DNA of 42,105 bases, taken from contig PMUI01000124.1 in the NCBI GenBank assembly GCA_003166955.1, positions 1-42,105 on the forward strand, given 5' to 3'. The notes under the pieces were generated by a model that made no database searches, had not been told where the DNA came from, and was given only the letters and a program-made list of their open reading frames with translations. The translations under genes and the position numbers were made by a program. The DNA is from Acidobacterium sp. GTDB taxonomy: Bacteria > Acidobacteriota > Terriglobia > Terriglobales > Acidobacteriaceae. This document shows, one piece after another, positions 1 through 6,637 of the stretch; positions within the stretch are counted from its first letter, which is position 1, and each line of letters starts with the position of its first letter.

Positions 1-341
1 GTGGTTGCGGTTGGGCTCACGGTCGTTGAACCGCTCGCCGCTGCGGACGTGAATGTCCCTGGCGTGATGGCAATACTGGTGGCTCCAGTTACCGTCCAAC
101 TTAGTGTGCTGCTCGCGCCGGAGTTGATGCCGGTTGGATTTGCGGTAAAGGAAATAATCGCTGGCGCTGAGCCTGTTCCGGAGGACGAGTTCGGCATGAT
201 TACACCGCAACCCGCCAGAGCCACGCAGGCAAGTGCGATCAGAACCGTCGCGCAAAGGCCGCGTCTGGAAGAACGGAGTCTCCGGGAGCTGAGGCTATTT
301 CCGAAAAACGAGGTGGCTGAGTCCATGCGCCCGCTGTTCAT
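1..341 (-). CDS. Lipoprotein with bacterial Ig-like domain (3' end outside window)
   Basis: Only the first ~113 codons are inside the window; the gene runs off the left edge. The N-terminus has an arginine-rich segment, a hydrophobic stretch and the lipobox LAGC (cysteine about 46 residues from the chosen start), so the product should be exported and lipid-anchored. After a Ser/Gly-rich linker comes a beta-sandwich pattern (SFTANPT, STLSWTVTGATS, then GSTTVSPTAT) typical of Ig-like repeats in acidobacterial surface proteins. The ATG at 341 has AGGA about ten bases upstream; a second in-frame ATG lies at 326. The long n-region before the hydrophobic core suggests the true start could be further in. 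The ligand or role cannot be told from this fragment. The open frame on the opposite strand here is a shadow. Confidence 0.7.
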   Translation of the reverse strand, partial: MNSGRMDSATSFFGNSLSSRRLRSSRRGLCATVLIALACVALAGCGVIMPNSSSGTGSAPAIISFTANPTGINSGASSTLSWTVTGATSIAITPGTFTSAAASGSTTVSPTAT

Positions 342-573
342 TGCGACACCATCCTGGCAAACGCTGCCGGCACTTTCTCTTGGTAGAGCGTATTGCAAAG
401 GGCCCTGATGTCAGCGCAGGAATTTTGTGTTCGCGCATGACTGTAGTCATGCCGAAATGGCGCCGAAGACAATGGGCTTTGGCGTTCGGGAACAGGGATC
501 AGGCGCGGCCGTCAGCGGTCAGCGAATGGAGAGGCGGGGCGGGGCGCGCATCTCAGCCCCGCTTCTCGCCGGA

Positions 574-1197
574 TTACTCGCACTTGTGGCTGGAGCAGTA
601 TTGCTTCGCAGCGTCCAGGAATTGCGTGTAGTCCTTCGCGATGGCGTGCTGCGCCGTGGATTGGTCCATCGCGCCGGCTTTTACCTGGTCGGCGAGATAG
701 AACTCCACCTGGTCCTTTTGTTTGAAGTAGCGTTCTTTGAGGGTCACGTTGTCGGGTCCGCACTGGGGCCAGATGTTGTCCATCGAGTCTCCGCCTCCGA
801 GCTCGAGGGGAACGAGGTGGTCGAGCTCGCAGGTTTGGTCTTTCGTATTGTTGGGCGGGTCGGGCACTCCGTACCACTTGTAGGCGACGTGCTTGTCCGG
901 TTCTGATTCGACCTTGTCGCGAATGCAGCAGGTGCGGAAGTTGGTGTTCTTGAGCACGTCGATGGTGACGGTGGGGTTGACTGCGCCGGGCGTGCAGCTG
1001 GGATCGGGCATTGGGAATCCGTTTTTGGTGCCGACTTTGCAGGAGTTGTCGGTTGGGGTCTTGTATACGCCCAGGGTTCGATGATTTTTCGCGGCGAAAC
1101 CGGAGATGACGCAACTGACGGTGCATTTCTCGGTGGCGGTGGCGGCGGCTGGGATCAGGAGCGCGAGGGTGAGCAGAAACGGCAGGGTGGGTCTCAT
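574..1197 (-). CDS. Secreted HNH-type nuclease-like protein
   Basis: A 207-residue protein with a signal peptide at residues 1-22 (cleavage expected near ATA-TEK). Residues 123-145 contain C-E-L-D-H-x-V-P-L-E-L-G-G, then N141 and W143-P144-Q145. This is the DH..PLELGG...N.WPQ signature of a group of HNH-fold nucleases, with H127 as the likely catalytic histidine. About ten cysteines in the mature part, including a CC pair at 90-91, fit a disulfide-stabilised exported protein. The ATG at 1197 is chosen because GGAGG lies just upstream and it gives a clean signal peptide. A G+C-rich hairpin without a T-tract (about 534-562) lies past the stop. Nuclease activity is inferred from the motif; substrate and role (nutrient scavenging or competition) are unknown. 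Confidence 0.7.
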   Translation of the reverse strand: MRPTLPFLLTLALLIPAAATATEKCTVSCVISGFAAKNHRTLGVYKTPTDNSCKVGTKNGFPMPDPSCTPGAVNPTVTIDVLKNTNFRTCCIRDKVESEPDKHVAYKWYGVPDPPNNTKDQTCELDHLVPLELGGGDSMDNIWPQCGPDNVTLKERYFKQKDQVEFYLADQVKAGAMDQSTAQHAIAKDYTQFLDAAKQYCSSHKCE

Positions 1198-1355
1198 GGG
1201 TTTTCCTCCGGACTGGCGTTGGGTCCGCAGAGACGAGGGTAAAGGCCGCAGGGATTGCAGGACGGAGGAGTGGGAACTCGGCGGACGATCGCAGTTTGCC
1301 TTGTGAGGGTACGAGAACATTGGACGCGGTGGGGTGTCAAGTTTCGGGGGACAGC

Positions 1356-1778
1356 TCAGCGGGGAGATTCGGATTCTTCGAGGCTGGAGAGGTAATCCGC
1401 GGGCGAGAGCACGGTGACGCCGTTGCGGGCGTCGCGGGGGAAATGCTTCAGATTGCCGGTGACGAGCCATGCTCCGGAGGACTTGGCCAGAGCGAGGAAA
1501 GCCGCGTCCTTCGGGTCGGGGAGTGGATGAGGCCACCGGCCAGGATCGGGCAACTGGAGGCTCTCCTCGATCATGAATTCAAGCCAAACGGGCGGGAATC
1601 CATAGCGGCGGAATTTCTCCCGGTGCACGACTTCGCGATACTCCGCGGCGATCGATGGGCAGGCGACGATCTGGACTTGTCCCTCGAGCACCCAGTCCAT
1701 GACGATCCTGGCGGATGGACCTTCTGGCCTGATGCCCGCCGATACGACAATATTGGTGTCGAGGACGATTAGCCTCAT
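1356..1778 (-). CDS. PIN-domain toxin (VapC-like ribonuclease)
   Basis: A 140-residue PIN-domain protein, the usual size for toxins of type II toxin-antitoxin pairs. The acidic metal-binding positions are visible: D7 in LDTN, E46 in AAEYREVV, and D91 in DPKDAAFLALA. The fourth position is the TGN..HF motif at 107-113 seen in many PIN proteins. Such enzymes cleave RNA, often tRNA or rRNA. The start ATG overlaps the stop of the antitoxin gene by four bases (ATGA), so the two are translationally coupled. The actual RNA target cannot be read from the sequence. Confidence 0.85.
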   Translation of the reverse strand: MRLIVLDTNIVVSAGIRPEGPSARIVMDWVLEGQVQIVACPSIAAEYREVVHREKFRRYGFPPVWLEFMIEESLQLPDPGRWPHPLPDPKDAAFLALAKSSGAWLVTGNLKHFPRDARNGVTVLSPADYLSSLEESESPR

Positions 1779-2071
1779 TTTGATTTGCGACGCGGGCGGG
1801 CAGCGCGGACCTCGGAGATCTCGGCGTCGATCTCAGCGTCAGTGATGGCGTCGGCGCCGAACCTTCGGGCGAGCTCCCAATTCCTGCGCAGGCTTGCCTT
1901 GGCGATGGCGCGGCGCAGTTCGCGATCCTGAGTGGCGATATCTTCGAGGACGGGGACCAGGAAGTACTCGGGGCCGTTGCGGCCGGCGAGGAGGATGGTT
2001 TCGCCAACCGGGGTCGATTTGAGAGCTTTGGAGCCGCGGGTGCGGAACTCACGCAGCGATACCTGGCGCAT
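1775..2071 (-). CDS. Phd/YefM-like antitoxin
   Basis: A 98-residue protein. The N-terminal part (VSLREFRTRGSKAL, then ETILLAGRNGPEYFLVPV) fits the Phd/YefM-type DNA-binding antitoxin fold. The charged C-terminal half (ITDAEIDAEISEVRAARP) should be the flexible segment that wraps the toxin. The ATG at 2071 has a strong AGGAGG seven to ten bases upstream; the longer open frame up to 2194 runs through the promoter and is not used. It precedes and overlaps the PIN gene, the standard antitoxin-first order. A palindrome in the promoter just upstream suggests the protein represses its own operon. Confidence 0.8.
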   Translation of the reverse strand: MRQVSLREFRTRGSKALKSTPVGETILLAGRNGPEYFLVPVLEDIATQDRELRRAIAKASLRRNWELARRFGADAITDAEIDAEISEVRAARPRRKSK

Positions 2072-2087
2072 GGGGCCTCCTGGAACC

Positions 2088-2118
2088 ATTGTAGCCGTTT
2101 TGGCTACGGTAGTGAAAC
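2088..2118 (-). promoter_or_regulatory. Toxin-antitoxin promoter with palindromic operator
   Basis: Reading the minus strand, TTCACT and TACAAT (2088-2093) are 17 bases apart and resemble -35 and -10 boxes. Between them lies a perfect inverted repeat, GTAGCC-5 bases-GGCTAC (2091-2107), that overlaps the -10 box. It lies 17-36 bases upstream of the antitoxin start. Position and symmetry fit autoregulation by the antitoxin; binding itself is inferred. Confidence 0.5.
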
Positions 2119-2448
2119 TTATTGGACACTCTGCGATCGAAGCAGGATTCGTTCGCATATTTCGCGGAACTCGGCGCCCCAGATCTTTTCGCATCGTTCT
2201 ATTTCGCGATCCTTCTCGCGTAATGCATCTTCATCCCACAGCTTTCGAACCGGACCGACGGGAAGATCGTCGGTTTCACTATCGATGCCGACGATGAATC
2301 TGAAATCATCTCCCGACGCCAGCTCAGGGTGCCGACGCATGATGGGTGATAACTTATAGGCCGCTTCGAGCATACTGATCTCGCAATTCAGAAAGGCTCG
2401 GGCGATTTGCAGAAGCCGGTCACGATCTTTGGCTGAATCGTCCATCAT
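2119..2448 (-). CDS. Small conserved protein of unknown function (DSETDxLPxG motif)
   Basis: A 109-residue soluble, charged protein. It has a helical N-terminal part (LLQIARAFLNCEISMLEAAYKLSPI), the central segment FIVGIDSETDDLPVG, and an acidic C-terminal helix. I have an impression of similar short bacterial proteins with an SETD.LP.G core, but cannot assign a family or function. Two ATGs are adjacent (2448 and 2445) and neither has a clear ribosome site. The stop lies against the promoter of the toxin-antitoxin pair on the same strand, so it might be read with them or separately. No signal peptide or membrane segment is visible. Confidence 0.6.
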   Translation of the reverse strand: MMDDSAKDRDRLLQIARAFLNCEISMLEAAYKLSPIMRRHPELASGDDFRFIVGIDSETDDLPVGPVRKLWDEDALREKDREIERCEKIWGAEFREICERILLRSQSVQ

Positions 2449-2518
2449 CGATGGTCCGAGGATAGCAGCCGGTGGATTCAGGGTTTCTCGTCGTGCGACG
2501 CAGCGTGGTCTGCGGCCT

Positions 2519-4210
2519 TCACAGCCAAATCGCTTTGTGGCCTGGGCAGTCCTGGGTGGCTTGGTCTACTAAGGTGGCTAGTAATTCCAATCCGTAGCGG
2601 GCTAAGTACGCTATGCCGCCGATGGTTCGTTCCTGGGGGTGGCGGTCGGGGAAGAGGTTGAAGGAGAGGGTATCGACGTGGCGGCGGATGCTCGAGTCGC
2701 GCTGGAGCTGGTCGTTGGCGGCGAGGCGGCGGAGGCGGTTCATTTGGTACCGCATTTTGGACGCTGACACCTGGGCGGCGCGGGCGAGCGCGGGGTCGAG
2801 TGATTCGGTCCAGGCGAGGAGGGCGTCGAGTTCGTCGTCGAGGGCGTTGCCGGCGGCGGAGAGGCGGCGCTTGCCTTCGATGGGGAGGGAGCGCGCGCCG
2901 AGGCGATGGGCCAGCTCGTCGGGATGCGTGGTGAGGATGTCTTCGAGGGTGAGCTGGTACTGGTCGAGGATCTTCGCCAGCGCGGGCTCGATGAGGGTGG
3001 CGGTGAGGCGCGGGAGGACGGGGATGGTGCGGCCGAGGATGGCCTGGTAGAGGACCTGGTTCTGCGCGTAGTAGGCGATCTCGGCGGGGCCACCGATGAT
3101 GGCCTGGGTGGGGAGCAGGAAATCCTGAAAGACGGGGCGGAGGAGCGCGTTGGGGCTGAGGCGCTCGGGGGCGGTGTCGAGGATGGCGAGGAGGTCGGCG
3201 GTGGTGTGTTGGTTTTTGCCGGCGAGCCAGCTTCCGTTTTTGCGGCGGAGGGGTTGACGGGCTCCGGTGGCTTCGTCGATGAGGAAGAGCAGGCTCGAGC
3301 CGGGGGCGACGAGGACCTGGGAGTGGTAGCCACGTTCGGCGAGGAGCTGATCGCGCTGGTGGAGCGCGGATTCGAGGGCTGAAGCGTCGGTGATGGCCTG
3401 GCGGAGGACGGGGGCGCCGAGGGCGTGGAAGGCGCGCGTGGAGGCGTCGATGACGACGAGGCCGTAGTCGGCGAAGGTGGCGGCGAGGAGGCGCGCGAAG
3501 GCGGAGGTGAAGGTGGCGGTGGGGGTGTAGGCGGCGGTGAGGAGGTCGAATTCGGGGGTGCCTCCGATGAGCTCGGCGGCGCGATCGAGGACGGCGGCGA
3601 TGTTGGGGCCGAGGGGGAGATTGCCTACGGGTTTTCCACCCCCGCGAGCAAGCTCGGCGGGGACCCCGGGTTTTGAGGCGGGTGGGGGATCGAGGTTCCA
3701 CCCCATCGTGCCAACACCGGGCGCGCTGGGGGCCCCGGCGAGATTGAGGCGGAGGGTGTGGAGCGCGTGGCGCGCGGGGAGGATGACGTGGTCGGCTTCG
3801 GCGAGGTCGTGATCTTCGGAGGCTAGCCAGAAGATGGGGACGGCGTTCGAGTCCCGGGCGCGGCGGATGATGGTGGCGGCTTTGAGGAGGGTGAAGAGGG
3901 GTCCGCCGAAGAGGGCTACCTGCTGGCCGGCGAGGACGGCGCCGGCTCCGTGGCGGAGGCGCTCGATGTTGGCTTGTGTTTTGTCGGGGGAGGCGCCGGA
4001 GCCGTCAAACCAGCGGTTATTTTGTTCGAGGAGGAGGTCGGCGAGTGCGCTGCGGTGGGTTGGGTCCTGCTGGGGGATGTCGTTGGCCCAGGAGGTCGAC
4101 CAGGGGGTGGAGGCGAAGAACGGGGCGATGGGGTCGTGGCTCGATGTGTAGTCGAGGAAGAGCCGGCTTTGCCGGGGCAGGAGCGAGATGGGATAACAGT
4201 CGACCTTCAC
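2519..4210 (-). CDS. bshC: Bacillithiol biosynthesis cysteine-adding enzyme BshC
   Basis: A 563-residue protein matching BshC, which is thought to join cysteine to glucosaminyl-malate in the last step of bacillithiol synthesis; the family is usually about 540 residues. Recognisable parts are the start KVDCYPISLLP, the nucleotide-binding-like segment AGQQVALFGGPLFTLLKA, IFWLASEDHDLAEADHV, the central VLRQAITDA region and LRPVFQDFLLPTQAIIGGPAEIAYYAQ. A charged C-terminal half probably forms the family's coiled coil. The start is GTG at 4210, which aligns with the family N-terminus; its ribosome site is weak. It stands alone, since no bshA or bshB is in the window. Bacillithiol genes are known from Firmicutes, Deinococcus and Acidobacteria. 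Confidence 0.92.
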   Translation of the reverse strand: MKVDCYPISLLPRQSRLFLDYTSSHDPIAPFFASTPWSTSWANDIPQQDPTHRSALADLLLEQNNRWFDGSGASPDKTQANIERLRHGAGAVLAGQQVALFGGPLFTLLKAATIIRRARDSNAVPIFWLASEDHDLAEADHVILPARHALHTLRLNLAGAPSAPGVGTMGWNLDPPPASKPGVPAELARGGGKPVGNLPLGPNIAAVLDRAAELIGGTPEFDLLTAAYTPTATFTSAFARLLAATFADYGLVVIDASTRAFHALGAPVLRQAITDASALESALHQRDQLLAERGYHSQVLVAPGSSLLFLIDEATGARQPLRRKNGSWLAGKNQHTTADLLAILDTAPERLSPNALLRPVFQDFLLPTQAIIGGPAEIAYYAQNQVLYQAILGRTIPVLPRLTATLIEPALAKILDQYQLTLEDILTTHPDELAHRLGARSLPIEGKRRLSAAGNALDDELDALLAWTESLDPALARAAQVSASKMRYQMNRLRRLAANDQLQRDSSIRRHVDTLSFNLFPDRHPQERTIGGIAYLARYGLELLATLVDQATQDCPGHKAIWL

Positions 4211-4939
4211 GGCTGGGCCTGATCAGAGTTTCTCATGCGCGCGGAGGGAACGCGGAAAGTGTGACGGGCATGGTGATGGGCGTTGCGGAGTCATCTTTCG
4301 GATGCGGAGGGTGGGGGGGAGGATGCAGGTTTTGGGGAGCGGCGCCCTTCCGAGGTTTCACGACGGGGAGCGCGGAGAACGATATTGCCTCGGAGCGACG
4401 TTCGATTCCACGGCTGGAGTTGGAACCGTGTCTTCCAGGAACGCGCGGGGGCGAAAGCCGGGATCATTTGGGAGCAATATGGCCGGACTGAATCGCTTGC
4501 GGAAGAGCACGATGGACGGAGTTGAGACCGGTTTTTCCCAAAATGGGGCAGGACAGTACTTCGGGGTGAACCGGGAATCGATTCACGTTGATGTTCGGAC
4601 GGCAGGGGGAGTCTGCTACTTGCTGTGGGGTGAACCTGGCTTTTCAAGTATTGGGGGTTGGGTTTTCGGGGTTGGGTCTTATGCATGTACCAGGCGCGAC
4701 TTGAAGTCGCGCCCTGGTACACAGCCTGGGCAGGAGCTAAAAGCCCGGAGCTGAAGCCCGCTTCTTTTTGATCTTTGTCCCCCGGCCTGAAAGGCCGGGG
4801 CTTTCACCGTCGTGCTGCTTCGCAGCATATGAATGCGAGAGGCCTGCGAAGAGGAGGCAAGGGCCCACTCAAGCCAAAAACCGGGCTTGAATGGGCCACC
4901 CTGTGTGGATGGTAGGGTAGGAAAAGAGGCGAGGCAGCG
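4211..4939. repeat. Repeat-rich intergenic region: dispersed repeat plus two strong hairpins
   Basis: No credible gene lies in this ~730-base gap. About 4521-4640 is a copy of a dispersed repeat that starts near GTTGAGACCGGTTTTTCCC and ends near CTTGCTGTGGGGTGAACCTGG; related copies are at about 8422-8558, 22181-22283 and 6250-6293. At 4686-4722 there is a near-perfect hairpin (TGTACCAGG, CGCGACTT, GA, AGTCGCG, CCCTGGTACA) with one bulge. At 4780-4800 there is a perfect 9-bp hairpin CCCCGGCCT-GAA-AGGCCGGGG. Both look like the palindromic repeats scattered through acidobacterial intergenic regions. Confidence 0.65.
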
Positions 4940-5674
4940 ATGGCGAAGAAGAAGAAAAGGGCGGACAAGAAGAACAAGGCAGCAGACAAGAACAGGGCGA
5001 CAGGCAAGAGCAAGGCGGCTGACAAGAAGAACAAGGCGGCGAAGAAGGGTCAGCAGAAGCATCAGCATGCGGTGGAGGTGGTGAAGAAGCTGAAGATCCG
5101 GGAGGGTGGGCCGGCGAAGGTGCTCGCGTCGAAGGAAGTGTTCGAGGGGCCGCTGTTTCGGGTGTTTCGCGACGAGATCGAGGAGCCGACGGGCAAGAGG
5201 GTGACGCGGGATGTGATCCGGCACAATGGGTCGGCGGTGATTTTGGCGGTCGATGACGCGAAAAGCAAGAAGGGTCCGCTGGTACTGATCGAGCGGCAGT
5301 TCCGGCACGCGGCGCAACATTACTTATATGAGGTGCCGGCCGGAAAGATGGAGGATGGAGAGGACCATCTGGAGGGGGCGAAGCGGGAGCTGGAAGAGGA
5401 GACGGGATACCGGGCGAAGAAGTGGACGAAGCTGGTGCGGTACTTCGCAAGTCCTGGATTTCTTGGGGAATGGATGCAGGTTTTTTTGGCGGAGGAGCTG
5501 ACGCCGGGGGAGGCGCGGCCGGAGGAGGACGAGAGCTTTGAGCTGCAGTTTGTGCCGCTCTCAGAGTTACTGCGGTTAATCGATGAGGGGAAGATTCGCG
5601 ACGGGAAGACGCTGATCTCGGTGCTGTACTACGCGCGCATGGCGGGGAAAAAGAAGGGGAAGAAGAAGAAATGA
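4940..5674 (+). CDS. Nudix hydrolase with lysine-rich N- and C-terminal tails
   Basis: A 244-residue protein. A complete Nudix box spans residues 135-157 (G135, E141, R149-E150, E153-E154, G156), so it should hydrolyse a nucleoside diphosphate derivative. The preceding IERQFRHAAQHYLYEVPAG is the pattern of the ADP-ribose/ADP-sugar pyrophosphatase subgroup. Unusually, the first ~45 residues are almost only Lys, Ala, Asp and Asn (KKNKAADK-type repeats), and the protein ends in KKKGKKKK. Such tails are absent from ordinary ADP-ribose pyrophosphatases and suggest binding to RNA, DNA or another polyanion. The ATG at 4940 follows GAGGCAGCG. A cold-shock protein gene follows about 110 bases downstream. 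Substrate is inferred from family resemblance only. Confidence 0.85.
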   Translation: MAKKKKRADKKNKAADKNRATGKSKAADKKNKAAKKGQQKHQHAVEVVKKLKIREGGPAKVLASKEVFEGPLFRVFRDEIEEPTGKRVTRDVIRHNGSAVILAVDDAKSKKGPLVLIERQFRHAAQHYLYEVPAGKMEDGEDHLEGAKRELEEETGYRAKKWTKLVRYFASPGFLGEWMQVFLAEELTPGEARPEEDESFELQFVPLSELLRLIDEGKIRDGKTLISVLYYARMAGKKKGKKKK

Positions 5675-5782
5675 GGGACGGTTCCCGGGGGAAGGCGGGA
5701 AACCAAAGCTGCAACCACGGCGTCAGAACCAGTGCAGGTTGGAAGTCCCCAACCAGACCGCCTGAGAGGAAGGTTCGCGCAC

Positions 5783-6010
5783 GTGGCTCAGTACAGAGGC
5801 AAGGTGAAGTGGTTCAATAACGCTAAGGGATACGGATTTATTGGCCGGGACGACGGACCCGATGTGTTCGTTCACTACAGCGCGATTCAAGTGGATGGAT
5901 ATAAGAGCCTCAAGGAAGGCGACGATGTGGAGTTCGACATCGTACAGGGGCAGAAGGGGCCTCAGGCGGATCAGGTGGCGAGGGCGCGCGACCAGGCCGA
6001 CGCGGCGTAA
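5783..6010 (+). CDS. Cold-shock domain protein
   Basis: A 75-residue single-domain cold-shock protein of the CspA family, an OB-fold nucleic-acid chaperone. The start [19 protein letters not shown] holds the RNP1 motif (KGYGFI) and VFVHYSAI is RNP2; the usual ending of the domain, [17 protein letters not shown], follows. The GTG at 5783 is chosen by homology and has GAGAGGAAGG upstream; an earlier in-frame GTG at 5732 would add an unrelated 17-residue extension. The upstream sequence may form an mRNA leader, as is usual for csp genes, but I see no defined element. Confidence 0.93.
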   Translation: MAQYRGKVKWFNNAKGYGFIGRDDGPDVFVHYSAIQVDGYKSLKEGDDVEFDIVQGQKGPQADQVARARDQADAA

Positions 6011-6637
6011 GCCGGGCGCTGATTCTTCATTCTCCAACACAATCGATGATGGCGGCGATGGCTCGCGGTGCGTTTGCGCGCGAGGCGGCGTTAGTGTGGT
6101 CGGGCTGCAGTTGGCGGCAACGCTCAGGGTTTCGGCGCAAGTGGAGAGCTTGCGGAGGAAGGCCCATTCCCGGAAGAGACCACGCAGATTTCCGAGGGCA
6201 TTACCTTCGGTTGCAGCGCCGCATCAATTCGTTTGACGGTGCGGCGGTAGAGGAGTCTTCTGCTTGCTGTGGGGTGAACCTGGCTGTTCCGTTCCGGTTT
6301 GCTGGGTTGTTTAGCTTGTTCGGTATTTTCCGCAAGCTGTAGACTCGTGCTCTCACACAAGAAGGTCCCTCCGCGGCTAAAGCCGGAGTCGGTTCGCAGA
6401 TCTCATGGCGCAGCTGAAGCTGTGCGGCTTCAAAGCCGACGGCATTTTTGCAGCAAGGCGGACTCGTGGCCTGACACAAAAGCGGCTTGTTCGGCAATGT
6501 TCGGCAAGCTGTGAAGTCGCGGCGTGAGACGATGCGTGGACTTGGCGCGAACCTCCTTCTTCATCGACAGAAGGGGTGGTCGGCCAGGCTGGATCGCGGA
6601 TGCGCCTGGGTTCGATTTTCTGATGTAATCGACAGCG
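6011..6637. repeat. Intergenic region with dispersed palindromic repeats
   Basis: No supported gene. A partial copy of the long dispersed repeat (CTTGCTGTGGGGTGAACCTGG core) is at about 6250-6293. An inverted copy of the CAGCTTGCGGAAAA element is at 6326-6340. At about 6365-6438 lies the GGCTAAAGCC...CAGCTGAAGCTGTG palindromic unit, ending in a short stretch resembling the CAAAGC tail of other copies. Small open frames here are accidental translations of these repeats. Confidence 0.6.

Noticed and set aside
1-408. A 135-codon plus-strand open frame at the left edge
   Set aside because: The minus strand of the same bases encodes a lipoprotein signal with LAGC lipobox and a clear Ig-like domain; the plus frame has no family features and is its shadow.
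4302-4754. A 150-codon plus-strand open frame before the Nudix gene
   Set aside because: It covers the long dispersed repeat (translated also at 8.4 and 22.2 kb in altered form), so it is not an independent gene.
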